64,000 nucleotides of DNA from positions 62,001 through 126,000 of the forward strand of contig NZ_JAERSE020000004.1 of assembly GCF_016735585.2 (NCBI RefSeq). Reading direction: 5' to 3'. The DNA is from Chryseobacterium tagetis. GTDB lineage: Bacteria > Bacteroidota > Bacteroidia > Flavobacteriales > Weeksellaceae. A program made the translations under genes and the position numbers. Numbering within the stretch: the stretch's first letter is position 1; each line of letters begins with the position of its first letter. The notes below the pieces were generated by a model, which ran no database searches, was not told where the DNA came from, and saw only the letters and a program-made list of their open reading frames with translations. Shown here piece after piece: positions 17,270-26,124 of this stretch.

Positions 17270-20200
17270 TTAAGAAGCTGCAATTTCTTTTACATTTCCG
17301 GTTCGTTTCAAAAATCCCCAGGTCTGCATTTCCCCTTTCAGAGCCTTTCTCAGACTTCTGAATAGTACAATATACATGAGCCATCGGTACCCAAAACGTT
17401 GTGGTATGATGTATAATAAGTTCACCAATTTCTCTCTCTGCATGATAAAAGCAATAAAAGCCAATGAAGCATCTACCAAAAGAAACAGTAAATAATAACT
17501 GAATATTTTACTTCCGTTTCCGGATAAAATCCCGAAAAACATAATAACATCGGCAAGCGGTGAGAAAAACGGAATAATATATTGAAACAACAGAATATTC
17601 GGCATTGCCCAAAGTCCTAGACCTTTATATTTTGGATTCAGGAAAGTCTGTCTTTGTTTCCAGAACATCTGCATGATTCCGTAGGTCCATCTGAAACGCT
17701 GTTTTAAAAACTGCTTTACGCTTTCAGGAGCTTCTGTAACGGCAACAGCACGGTTTTCATTGGCAACAGTATATCCTTTTCTCAAAATTTTCACAGTAAT
17801 ATCACAGTCTTCTGCCAAGGTATCAGAAGAATATCCTCCCACCTCATCGATCACAGATTTTCTAAAGGCTCCAATCGCACCCGGAATGACGGTGATCGCA
17901 TTGATATTAGCATATGCCAATCGGTCAAAATTCTGACTGGTGGTATATTCTATTGATTGCCATTTGGTCAACCAGTTTACTGTATTTCCTACTTTTACAT
18001 TTCCGGCAACAGCGGCGATTTTTTCTTCAGGATTTGAGTTTAAAAATCTAGAAATCAAATATTTTACAGCATTTTGTTCCAGTTTGGTATCTGCATCTAT
18101 ACACACCACATATTCCGCATCGGTCTTAGTAATTCCGAAATTTAAAGCTGTTGCTTTTCCGCCATTGGTTTTGGTGAAAATTTTCAGTTTCGGATGATCA
18201 GAAAATGCTCCTTTTGCTTTTTCGTAGGTAGAATCTTTACTTCCGTCATCCACCAAAATAATGTTGAAATTCGGGTAGGTCTGTTTTAATAAATTATGCA
18301 GGGAAGAAACAATATTCACTTCTTCATTATACGCAGGAACAATGATGGAAACTTTCGGATAAGATTCCAATACCGGAAATTCTCCTAGTTTTTTTTCTTT
18401 TCGTCTTTCTTTAAACGCCCAATACAGCATGATAATCAGTCTGATCAGTCCCAATCCTATAAAAATAGTAAAAAGCGCTACCAAAAAGTGACTGATTCCA
18501 TAGATAATAGTCGCTAACACCAAATTAAGCTGCATTACGTAATACGCTCTTGTTTTGGGAACTGCGGGCATTAATTCTGCTTTATTTTTATGTAAAATCG
18601 TTGCAAGGTTGGTAAAGTGATAGCCTTGTTTCTGTAAGGTCGGGATAAGAATTTTCAATGCTTTTACCGTTTCTTCCCGGGTTTCACCCCCTGCATCATG
18701 AAGGAGAATGATATTTCCACGTTCTGCTTTTACTCCTGCCAATACACGTTTTACAATCTCGTCTGCTTTTATTCCGGGTTGCCAGTCTTCCGGATCAATA
18801 TTTTCACCAATATCCAGGTAGTTTTGCTGTCTTGCCAAAGCCACCGGAACGATTTCCTCGGAAGTTGTAGGTTCTGAGTCGGCATTATAAGGTGCTCTGA
18901 AAAGAATAGTACTGTGTCCTGTAATACACTCTATCAGCAGTCTTGTAAGCTTTAATTCCAGCAAAGCTCTTTCAGGGCTTACTTTAGCAACATTTTCGTG
19001 GGTAAAGGTATGGTTTCCTATTTCATGACCTTCTCTGTAAATTCTTTTAACTAAAGGAAGGTTTTTTTCGGCATTTAATCCTACCAAAAAGAATGCAGCC
19101 GGAACATGGTATTTGGAAAGGATATCTAAAACCTGCGGCGTATAAGTCTCATCCGGACCGTCATCAAAAGTAAGAACCAGCTCTTTCTGAGGAGCTTCTC
19201 CATATTTTTTCACTTCATAGGAACTCGGATAAGTCAGGTAATTTTCATCGGTAATGATCTTTTCTTTCGGATCTATTTCCACCGCAATTTTACCGTCGTG
19301 AGGCGTATTTAAAACATCCAGCACTTCACCATCTCCGATGTAATCTACCATTGTTTGACCTTTAACGTTTTCCAGTATTTTTAAATTCAGTTTTGACAAG
19401 CCCGCAAACGTAAGATCTTTATCATAGAAATTCCAGATACGGCTGTCTTCACTTCCCAGTCTCCAAAGTGCGGTTCCTGCCAACGGATATTCGGATGAAA
19501 AACGCATCGTGTTGAAAATAGAAGCCGCATCATTGAAAAAAACAGTATGGGTATTGTTTTTTGAATCGGTATATGAGTAGTTTAAATTAAATGTATTATC
19601 ATCAAAATTGATGACTGCTTTACTGGCACTCGCTTTTGTGATGGCCTGCATATAGGTCACGGAACTGTTGTCTTCCTTATTAGTACTCCAGTCGTATCCG
19701 TAAGCTCCCAATCCTAATATGATTTTGTTTGGAGAGGTTTTCTGTAAAAATTTTCCGGTTTGTGCTTCCACCCATTTTTGTGAAGAAACAGGTCCTGCAT
19801 CGCTGTCCGCAGAATACTCGTCATACGCCATTAATACAAAATAATCTACATACGGATTCAGTTTCTGGATATTATAATCATCATTGTCCGTCATTACATC
19901 CATGGTAACGAGCAGTTTATTTTTCTTAAAAGTATCGGAAAGTTCCTTCATAAAGGCAATCAGGTTCTCATCAGAATCCAGGTTCATCTCTTCAAAGTCG
20001 ATATTGATTCCCTTAAAATGATAAGTAAGACACTGCTGAGCCAGCTTTTGGATAAGCTTTGTTCTCTGCTGAGGATTATTCAGCACTTTTCCCAGTCCTT
20101 CAGAATGGAATTCCTGCTGAAAATTGTTACTTAAAATAGGCATTGCCGCAACGCCTGTTCTTTTAATGACTTTGTAACCTTCGGGATCCACATTCGTTTT

Positions 20201-20668
20201 AAGATCACCCGTTTTCGGATCAAGAAAAAACCATTCTGGAAAAACCAGATTGATGTGTTTGATATTTCTTTTTAAAGACATCAAAGACTGCGGATCCCAG
20301 GCAACATAGAATGCAGATCGTATTCCGCCGGGAAACTGTGCCCAGTTTCTGTTTTGGTTTTTAAATCTTTCCGCTCTTGCTTTCTCAATTTTAGCAAGAT
20401 TGGTATGCATTGTTTTTTCAGAAATAAAATTTCTGAAGCCTTTATATTCTTTTGAGATTTTATTTTCCTGAAGAAAAGGTTTACTTGCCGTAATTACAGC
20501 CTTATAATCTTCTTTGAAAGGTATTTTAGGACTTCTGTCCAGTTTCATCATCAGACCTAAAGCCAGAAAAAGCAATATCGCAATGAAGATGAAAATACGG
20601 CTTCCCCACTGTACGTTTCTCCAGCGTTTTTTGTTATCTGTCTGAAAAATCTGTCTTGAGTTTTCCAC
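17270..20668 (-). CDS. GH18-like / NodB polysaccharide deacetylase / GT2 synthase fusion
   Basis: A 1132-residue membrane protein joining three enzyme modules. A membrane segment lies at residues 23-42. The GH18-like domain (about 110-420) has the catalytic signature GINIDFEE (220-227). A CE4/NodB deacetylase domain (about 495-690) has TFDDGPD (500-506), HTFTH (553-557), RAPYNADSEP (591-600) and LLHDAGG (655-661). A processive GT2 domain has DDGS (807-810), the DAD motif (858-860), LAED (951-954) and QRFRW (990-994), framed by membrane helices near 708-750 and 1020-1105. Together this suggests synthesis and trimming of a beta-linked N-acetylhexosamine polymer, analogous to PgaB/PgaC, in one chain. 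The product is inferred, not shown. Confidence 0.88.
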   Translation of the reverse strand: MENSRQIFQTDNKKRWRNVQWGSRIFIFIAILLFLALGLMMKLDRSPKIPFKEDYKAVITASKPFLQENKISKEYKGFRNFISEKTMHTNLAKIEKARAERFKNQNRNWAQFPGGIRSAFYVAWDPQSLMSLKRNIKHINLVFPEWFFLDPKTGDLKTNVDPEGYKVIKRTGVAAMPILSNNFQQEFHSEGLGKVLNNPQQRTKLIQKLAQQCLTYHFKGINIDFEEMNLDSDENLIAFMKELSDTFKKNKLLVTMDVMTDNDDYNIQKLNPYVDYFVLMAYDEYSADSDAGPVSSQKWVEAQTGKFLQKTSPNKIILGLGAYGYDWSTNKEDNSSVTYMQAITKASASKAVINFDDNTFNLNYSYTDSKNNTHTVFFNDAASIFNTMRFSSEYPLAGTALWRLGSEDSRIWNFYDKDLTFAGLSKLNLKILENVKGQTMVDYIGDGEVLDVLNTPHDGKIAVEIDPKEKIITDENYLTYPSSYEVKKYGEAPQKELVLTFDDGPDETYTPQVLDILSKYHVPAAFFLVGLNAEKNLPLVKRIYREGHEIGNHTFTHENVAKVSPERALLELKLTRLLIECITGHSTILFRAPYNADSEPTTSEEIVPVALARQQNYLDIGENIDPEDWQPGIKADEIVKRVLAGVKAERGNIILLHDAGGETREETVKALKILIPTLQKQGYHFTNLATILHKNKAELMPAVPKTRAYYVMQLNLVLATIIYGISHFLVALFTIFIGLGLIRLIIMLYWAFKERRKEKKLGEFPVLESYPKVSIIVPAYNEEVNIVSSLHNLLKQTYPNFNIILVDDGSKDSTYEKAKGAFSDHPKLKIFTKTNGGKATALNFGITKTDAEYVVCIDADTKLEQNAVKYLISRFLNSNPEEKIAAVAGNVKVGNTVNWLTKWQSIEYTTSQNFDRLAYANINAITVIPGAIGAFRKSVIDEVGGYSSDTLAEDCDITVKILRKGYTVANENRAVAVTEAPESVKQFLKQRFRWTYGIMQMFWKQRQTFLNPKYKGLGLWAMPNILLFQYIIPFFSPLADVIMFFGILSGNGSKIFSYYLLFLLVDASLAFIAFIMQREKLVNLLYIIPQRFGYRWLMYIVLFRSLRKALKGEMQTWGFLKRTGNVKEIAAS

Positions 20669-20753
20669 TATCTTAATTTTTTTTCAATGAAAGTCAAAAA
20701 GCATGAAAATCTATTTCGAATTTAATTAAAAAAAAATTAAAATTAGCTGGCTT

Positions 20754-22004
20754 TTAATTATTTATCAGGATACCCACCAGATCCTGAATAATTTTCTGGG
20801 AAACAAAATCCATAAAATCAAGCCGTTCCAGATGAGGCATATATAATTTTGAAGTTATTTCTTTATCATTCACACGAATCGTGTAAAAAACAGTGCCGAT
20901 ATCTTTTCCGTCCTCTCCTTTCCCTGGTCCTGCAACACCTGTTGTAGAAAGTGAAATATCAGTTCTGAATAATTGCTGGCAACCTTCTGCCATTTCCGAG
21001 GCAACCTGCTCACTTACGACTGTAAATGTATCTACTGTTTCCTTTTTAACTTTTAAGATCTCAATTTTCTTTTCTGTTGCATAAGCGACCATTCCGCCCA
21101 AATAATATTTTGAACTTCCGGAAACCGAGGTGATCATTTTTGCCAGTTCACCGCCTGTACAGCTTTCAGCCGTAGAAATTGTTAATTTTCTCTCCGTCAG
21201 AATTTCTGCAAGAATTTTCTCGATTTTATCTTCTGAAGTCGCAATTACATTGTCTTTAATTAAAGGTAGCAATTTTTGAATTTCATTTTCCAGTTCCTGC
21301 TGTAAAACGGCTTCATTATCTCCGCTTCCGGTCAATCTCAGTTTTACACGGGTTCCGATCGGAAGATAGGATAACGAGAGATTTTCCGGTAAAGCCAATT
21401 CCCAAGGTTCTATGGTATCTGCCAAAATACTTTCAGGAATTCCCACCACAGAAACAATTCGTGTCGAAATATAATTCAGGTTAAATTTCTCCTGCAAAAA
21501 AGGAACAATCTGATCTTTAATCAGCGGTTTTACTTCATAAGGCACTCCCGGCAAACTGAATAACAATTTCCCGTCCTGCTCCATCATCATACAAGGTGCA
21601 GTTCCGAAATGATTTTGAAAAACGGTGGATTTTGTAGGAACAAAAGCCTGTTCGCGGTTTCTCTCCAGAATTTCCAGACGGCCGCGTCTTTCCATATAAT
21701 TTTTAAGATGATTGAATGTGGCTTCGTCCAGAGCAATTTCATCATTAAAGAATTCAGCGATCGCTTTTTTGGTCTTGTCATCTCTTGTTGGTCCTAAACC
21801 ACCGGTTGTAATAATTAAATTTCCTGTTTCAAAGGCCAATTCAATTGTTTTTTTGATGGTTTCTATTTCATCTGAAATCGTAAAAATCTGTGAAACTTTA
21901 ATTCCTATATTTTTAAGCTCAGTAGCAATGAAGTTAGAATTGGTATCAACTGTATTTCCGGAAAGGATTTCGTCACCAATAGTAATCAGAACAGCATTTT
22001 CCAT
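20754..22004 (-). CDS. cinA: CinA-family protein (MoCF-like domain plus NMN amidohydrolase domain)
   Basis: A 416-residue two-domain CinA. The N-terminal molybdopterin-binding-like domain starts MENAVLITIGDEILSGNTVD and includes TTGGLGPTRDD. The C-terminal domain has STAESCTGGELAK and STTGVAGPGKGEDGKDIGTV, typical of nicotinamide-nucleotide amidase (PncC). The family recycles NMN to NaMN and cleaves ADP-ribose-type compounds. The length is complete. It starts about 114 bases before a divergent gene and is not obviously co-transcribed with the fusion gene downstream. Confidence 0.93.
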   Translation of the reverse strand: MENAVLITIGDEILSGNTVDTNSNFIATELKNIGIKVSQIFTISDEIETIKKTIELAFETGNLIITTGGLGPTRDDKTKKAIAEFFNDEIALDEATFNHLKNYMERRGRLEILERNREQAFVPTKSTVFQNHFGTAPCMMMEQDGKLLFSLPGVPYEVKPLIKDQIVPFLQEKFNLNYISTRIVSVVGIPESILADTIEPWELALPENLSLSYLPIGTRVKLRLTGSGDNEAVLQQELENEIQKLLPLIKDNVIATSEDKIEKILAEILTERKLTISTAESCTGGELAKMITSVSGSSKYYLGGMVAYATEKKIEILKVKKETVDTFTVVSEQVASEMAEGCQQLFRTDISLSTTGVAGPGKGEDGKDIGTVFYTIRVNDKEITSKLYMPHLERLDFMDFVSQKIIQDLVGILINN

Positions 22005-22118
22005 ATGTATTTTCGAAAAAATATTTTATACAAATGACGGAAAATTCTCCGGTACCGACAATATAAACTGATTTTTTCTATTTTTGGCAAAAATTGTTTA
22101 AAACTATAATTAAGAATA

Positions 22119-22595
22119 ATGTCTAAATATGATGATGCTTCATGGCATTCCGGAGGAGATTTTCCCGAAGGACTTCCTGAAAAAAACGGAGCAACCCATA
22201 CAGGAATGTTCCTTAACTGGTGCATTCATCACGATCTCATTTCCGATGAGCTGAAAGAGGATGCCAGTGAAGAAATTGAAAAATTAAAAAGAAGAGAAGT
22301 CACAGGTGCGGAGTTCGTTATGGATGCTCTAGACGGAAAATTTTCCGATGATGACCTGAATGATATGGGAAACAGTTTTGCTAAAGATTATTATGCAGAC
22401 GACACCGATTTTGGAAACAGGTTCAGTTCATTTGCCGATGACTACATCAATCTTTTTGATGCAAAAGCAGAAGAAAATGATTACGAGTACGAAACTTTTT
22501 ACCATATTGAAGATACCTACGAAAACTATGATCTGATGAAACAGCTGATAGATCACCGTTTTGAGGAATGGAAAGAGTATAAAAACTTGAATTAA
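22119..22595 (+). CDS. Acidic small protein, DUF7832-like
   Basis: A 158-residue, very acidic soluble protein without signal peptide. The start SKYDDASWHSGGDFPEGLPE and the segment GATHTGMFLNWCI resemble a family annotated as DUF7832, which I recall only loosely. The C-terminal half is rich in Asp, Glu and Tyr. It faces a divergent cinA. It could be an immunity-type or housekeeping protein; no toxin partner is adjacent. Confidence 0.65.
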   Translation: MSKYDDASWHSGGDFPEGLPEKNGATHTGMFLNWCIHHDLISDELKEDASEEIEKLKRREVTGAEFVMDALDGKFSDDDLNDMGNSFAKDYYADDTDFGNRFSSFADDYINLFDAKAEENDYEYETFYHIEDTYENYDLMKQLIDHRFEEWKEYKNLN

Positions 22596-22603
22596 TCATT
22601 GAG

Positions 22604-22710
22604 TTTGTCATTCTGAAAGAAGCAAAGCATATTGAAGAATCTCGCTGTAATATAAAGGAAACTTCAAAATTTCCCGATAACAGAGATTCTTCCTTCGTCA
22701 GAATGACAAA
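22604..22710. repeat. Palindromic intergenic repeat, copy B (two-armed)
   Basis: The left arm starts TTTGTCATTCTGA at 22604 and includes GAAGAATCTC. The right arm ends TCAGAATGACAAA at 22710 and includes GAGATTCTTC. The outer 13 bases and the inner 10 bases are perfect inverted copies; the centre differs. It lies between convergent genes and corresponds to copy A at 1571 and copy C at 33905. Confidence 0.8.
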
Positions 22711-22721
22711 ACAATGAATAA

Positions 22722-23261
22722 TTAATTATGCTTTACCCAAATCAATTCATTTGTATTGTATCCGATATTTTTTGCTTTTTCTAAAAAACGTTGTCGGATA
22801 CTTTCGGGAATTTCTTTTGTTCTGGAGAGAATCCAGAGGTATTTTAAACTGTTTCCTGCAACCAAAGCATACTGGTAATCTTCATCAATGTCAATGACAT
22901 TATATCCTGCCCAAATTGGCTTAAAAAACGAAACTTTCAACCGTGCCTCATTTTTATCTTTCACGAATTTCGCTTCCCCAATGGACTCTTTCCATTGTTT
23001 TTTAACGTAATTGTAGCCTTTATTATCTACGCGAATCGTACCGTCCGAATTTTGGGAATAGGTTGCCGTTACATTATCCATATCTTTCTCGAATTTGTAA
23101 TCGAAGCGGGCTATTTCATACCATTTTCCGAGGTATTTTTCTGCATTGAAGTTTTTCACGGCAGTGGCACCTTTAGGAATTTTTACAGAACATGAATTGA
23201 ATATCATAAATCCTAAAACACCTATGGATACCGGAATGGCAATTTTTTGAAAAGTTTTCAT
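22722..23261 (-). CDS. blc: Blc-type outer-membrane lipocalin
   Basis: A 179-residue lipocalin with lipoprotein signal (lipobox FNSC; MKTFQKIAIPVSIGVLGFMI). The GxW motif is in FNAEKYLGKWYEIARF, and the C-terminal segment LWILSRTKEIPESIRQRF matches the Blc family. Bacterial lipocalins of this group bind fatty acids or lysophospholipids and are often linked to envelope stress; the ligand here is unknown. It is monocistronic and reads toward repeat copy B. Confidence 0.88.
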   Translation of the reverse strand: MKTFQKIAIPVSIGVLGFMIFNSCSVKIPKGATAVKNFNAEKYLGKWYEIARFDYKFEKDMDNVTATYSQNSDGTIRVDNKGYNYVKKQWKESIGEAKFVKDKNEARLKVSFFKPIWAGYNVIDIDEDYQYALVAGNSLKYLWILSRTKEIPESIRQRFLEKAKNIGYNTNELIWVKHN

Positions 23262-23319
23262 AATAGAGATCTTTGTGTGGTTCTTATGAAAAGTTCAAAA
23301 ATAATGCCTGAAATTTTTG

Positions 23320-23391
23320 CTAAATGTTTTTTGATTTTAACGCAAAGTACGCAAAGATTTTTTACTACTAAATGTTTTTAAGTTCGCAAAG
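23320..23391. repeat. CGCAAAG direct repeat region
   Basis: The 7-base CGCAAAG occurs at 23341-23347, 23350-23356 and 23385-23391. CTAAATGTTTTT also repeats (23320 and 23368) with a 48-base offset. The region lies upstream of blc and downstream of the LytTR regulator gene. Confidence 0.5.
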
Positions 23392-23428
23392 GCGTTTCAC
23401 TTAGCTAAGATTATAATTTACGAATATT

Positions 23429-24163
23429 CTACGAGAAAACTTTCAGAAAGCTTTCTTTGAAACTTCCGGAAACTTCAATCTCTGTTTCATCGGAAAGGGT
23501 TGCCGTTCCGCTTTTGTGGTAAGATTTCACAAAACTGGTATTGATGATATGCGACCGGTGAACTCTGACAAAAGGAGCTTCCAACAGATCATCAAAATGT
23601 TTTAAAAATCGGCATACCATCTTCCTCGAACCGTCTGTAAGGTAAACTTGTGTGAAGTTTCCGTCTGCCTGAAGCCGTACAATATCTTCAGTTTTTACCA
23701 CATCAAAACCTTGAAGAGTCGGAAGAATTAACTGCTGTTTTTCGGGTTTTAATTTAAGATTTTCAAGAAGAATTTTATTACGGTTGAGTTCTTCTTTACT
23801 TTCCAGACTTTCTGCCACTTTGTTTACGGCTAAAATCAATTCCTGAATATCGATCGGTTTTAGAATGTAATAACTCGCCGATTTGTTCAGAGCCTGTAAA
23901 GAATATTGGGAAAATGCTGTAATGAAAATGGTTTCGTAAGAAAAATTCTTTGTGGCTTCCAATACATCGAAAGCATTTCCGAAAGGCATTTCCACATCCA
24001 GGAAAACCAGTTGAGGTTGTTTTTCGGCGATCAAAGGAACCGCTTCTTTAATGTTTTCCGCCTCCCCTAAAATCTCAACTTGTGGACAGTATTTGGTGAG
24101 ATAATTTCTTAAAACATCTCTTGCAATAGCTTCATCGTCAACAATTATGGATTTTATCTTCAT
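23429..24163 (-). CDS. LytTR-type response regulator
   Basis: A 244-residue regulator. The CheY-like receiver has acidic pocket residues near VDDE (9-11) and the phospho-acceptor Asp56 in LVFLDVEMP. The C-terminal LytTR DNA-binding domain (about 140-244) contains VRVHRSHIINTSFV, typical of the fold. LytTR proteins bind direct repeats about two helical turns apart. It follows the sensor kinase gene by 42 bases, and that gap holds TAGGTT-like tandem units. Candidate operators with a 21-base period occur nearby (26034-26065 and 27885-27916). Confidence 0.92.
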   Translation of the reverse strand: MKIKSIIVDDEAIARDVLRNYLTKYCPQVEILGEAENIKEAVPLIAEKQPQLVFLDVEMPFGNAFDVLEATKNFSYETIFITAFSQYSLQALNKSASYYILKPIDIQELILAVNKVAESLESKEELNRNKILLENLKLKPEKQQLILPTLQGFDVVKTEDIVRLQADGNFTQVYLTDGSRKMVCRFLKHFDDLLEAPFVRVHRSHIINTSFVKSYHKSGTATLSDETEIEVSGSFKESFLKVFS

Positions 24164-24205
24164 AGATTAGGTTTTAGGTTATAGGTTGCAGGTATTGTCT
24201 TAATC

Positions 24206-25993
24206 TTATACATTGATCAATTTATAAGTAATTTCTACAAAAACTCCCTGTTCATCTTTTTTATCGGTGATCCTGCATTGAATTTCCTGACGGTACAGAT
24301 CATTCAGCAAAGTGATTCTTTCCAATGTATTTTTCATTCCGCGGCCTTCACGATTTTTTTGATGTTGTGTTTTTTGTTTTTTACTTTCTTCAATACCGAT
24401 TCCATTGTCTTCAATGGTAATTTTTAAATGTTCATTGTCTTTTTTGAAACTTAGCTTTAAAAATCCCTTATTTTCTCTGTACCGTAATCCGTGCCAAACC
24501 GCATTTTCTAAAAAAGGCTGTATCAACATTCCCGGAACTTTAAGACTTTGGGTATTCAGACGTTCATCCACCTCAATTTCATAATCGAATTTATCTGAAA
24601 AACGTGTTTTTTCTAACGCAAGATAGTTTTGAAGCAGATCCAGCTCCTGCTGAAACGGAATAAAATCTTCAGTAGAGTTTTCCATCACGCCCCGCATAAG
24701 CTTTGAAAATTTCGTCAAATACTGATTGGCTTCCAGTTCATTGTTGGTAGCAATAAAATGATTCACAGAATTTAAACTATTAAAGATAAAATGCGGATTC
24801 ATCTCACGTCTGAGTGACTGTAAAGCAATTTTCTTGTTTTTGATCTGAACTTTTTTCAGCGTTCTAAAAATAACGACAACCAAACCAACCATAACAAGTA
24901 AAGCACCAATGAGACTGTAATTGAAAACGTTTTTCTTACGGATCAGCTCGTCTTTCAGTTCTTTTTCTTTTTCCAGCTGTGAGATTCTTTCTTCTGTATC
25001 TTCCAGTACTTTCTGATCGATCAGACTTCTGTCTTTAGAAACCAATTCCGGTAGTTTTCCCAGAAAATCTCTGTACAACAGAACTGATGCATCGATATTT
25101 TGAGAAATAGCATATAAACTATCGAGTTTTTTTACACTTTTCTGAGCTTCTAACGTATGTCCTTTTTCAAGGGAAAGTTTGTAGGCATTTTTTAATAAAG
25201 TGATCGCCGCTTCGGTATCGTTCTTTTTGAGATAAATATCTGCAAGCTCCTGAATCTGGTTTACTTTTTCCTGAGAATTGTCTTTTACAAAAGATTCTTT
25301 TAAAACCTCTTTTTTAGCTTCAATGGCCTTATCAAAGTTTTTATTTTCGACGTAAAAGTCTGTAAGCTTTTGACTGATTTCCAACGCCTGTTGCGGTGCT
25401 ACCTGTCTTGAAACTTTGTAGGCATTATTCAGGTTTTCTTCGGCTTTGGGAATATTTTTCTGCTCAATATTCACGTCTGCCATTTGGCTGTAGCTTGCCG
25501 CCAAATCTCCTTTGTCTTTTTCTTTTTCGCTAATCTGGATATTATTCTGAATCACCGATGCTTTCTCTTCCTGAGAGTTGGTTGAAAGCCTTGTTGCATC
25601 ATTTGAGTTTACCTGTTTACTTTTTTCGGTAAAGCTCATTTCAGCGGCTCTGCTGTAATTGCTTATTGCGGGAGTTATTTTCTTCTGTTTTTCCTGTGAC
25701 TGGGCTAATTTTCGGCTTACTTTTTCAATGTTAGGTTTGTCATTAAGCTTTTCATAAATATTTTTAGCTTTTATATAATATTCTTCACTTTTCGGAAAAT
25801 TACCGTCATTGAAAAAACTTTCGGCGATACTGTAATAAGAATCTGCCTGTGCGCTTTCATCTTTTTCATCAACAGCTTTCTTCAGTTTTTTACTTTCTTT
25901 TTGAACTTCCTGAGCAGTATTTATTGTTTGGGAATACATTTTACTCCCAAAAATCATGAACAAAAAAGCAATAAAAAGCCGCAACATTTTCAT
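24206..25993 (-). CDS. TPR-containing LytS/YehU-type sensor histidine kinase
   Basis: A membrane sensor kinase, 595 residues from the chosen start. A signal peptide (FIAFLFMIFGSKMYSQ) is followed by a long periplasmic TPR-like region. A single transmembrane segment (SLIGALLVMVGLVVVIF) precedes the His_kinase domain with SLRREMNPHFIFNSLNSV, where His of NPHFIFN is the phosphorylation site. An HATPase_c domain follows (DNGIGIEES, GRGMKNTLERI). The start at 25993 is chosen because a -7 box (TATCTTTG) lies 5 bases before it, implying an almost leaderless mRNA; Met at 25987 is the alternative. It pairs with the LytTR regulator downstream. Confidence 0.9.
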   Translation of the reverse strand: MKMLRLFIAFLFMIFGSKMYSQTINTAQEVQKESKKLKKAVDEKDESAQADSYYSIAESFFNDGNFPKSEEYYIKAKNIYEKLNDKPNIEKVSRKLAQSQEKQKKITPAISNYSRAAEMSFTEKSKQVNSNDATRLSTNSQEEKASVIQNNIQISEKEKDKGDLAASYSQMADVNIEQKNIPKAEENLNNAYKVSRQVAPQQALEISQKLTDFYVENKNFDKAIEAKKEVLKESFVKDNSQEKVNQIQELADIYLKKNDTEAAITLLKNAYKLSLEKGHTLEAQKSVKKLDSLYAISQNIDASVLLYRDFLGKLPELVSKDRSLIDQKVLEDTEERISQLEKEKELKDELIRKKNVFNYSLIGALLVMVGLVVVIFRTLKKVQIKNKKIALQSLRREMNPHFIFNSLNSVNHFIATNNELEANQYLTKFSKLMRGVMENSTEDFIPFQQELDLLQNYLALEKTRFSDKFDYEIEVDERLNTQSLKVPGMLIQPFLENAVWHGLRYRENKGFLKLSFKKDNEHLKITIEDNGIGIEESKKQKTQHQKNREGRGMKNTLERITLLNDLYRQEIQCRITDKKDEQGVFVEITYKLINV

Positions 25994-25997
25994 AAAA

Positions 25998-26027
25998 CAA
26001 AGATATACATATATATAGTTTGTCCAA
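25998..26027 (-). promoter_or_regulatory. Promoter of the sensor kinase gene
   Basis: On the minus strand TTG (26027-26025) is followed by 19 bases and TATCTTTG (26005-25998). The -7 box ends 4 bases before the ATG at 25993, so the transcript would be essentially leaderless. Confidence 0.65.
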
Positions 26028-26033
26028 AAACTA

Positions 26034-26065
26034 TTCACCAAGTGAAAACAGGTATTCACCAAGTG
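26034..26065. promoter_or_regulatory. Direct-repeat operator 1, candidate LytTR binding site
   Basis: TTCACCAAGTG occurs at 26034-26044 and again at 26055-26065, a period of 21 bases, the usual spacing of LytTR half-sites. It lies in the divergent promoter, 27-28 bases from the -7 box on both sides. The same pair occurs at 27885-27916. Confidence 0.75.
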
Positions 26066-26092
26066 TACAGCTTCTGATTTTGATTATGAAGC

Positions 26093-26100
26093 TAAGTTTG
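26093..26100 (+). promoter_or_regulatory. -7 box of the envelope gene at 26125
   Basis: TAAGTTTG is an exact TAnnTTTG match, 24 bases before the ATG at 26125 and 27 bases downstream of operator 1. No good -33 TTG is present, consistent with activator dependence. Confidence 0.55.
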
Positions 26101-26124
26101 TGTCATCATTTAATCTTACTACTT

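Noticed and set aside
21712..22071. Plus-strand open frame of 119 codons over cinA
   Set aside because: It is a shadow of the cinA frame on the other strand; cinA has full family motifs.
24167..24193. TAGGTT-like tandem units between kinase and regulator genes
   Set aside because: Only about four imperfect units; too short to call a repeat element, although similar strings may be common in the genus.
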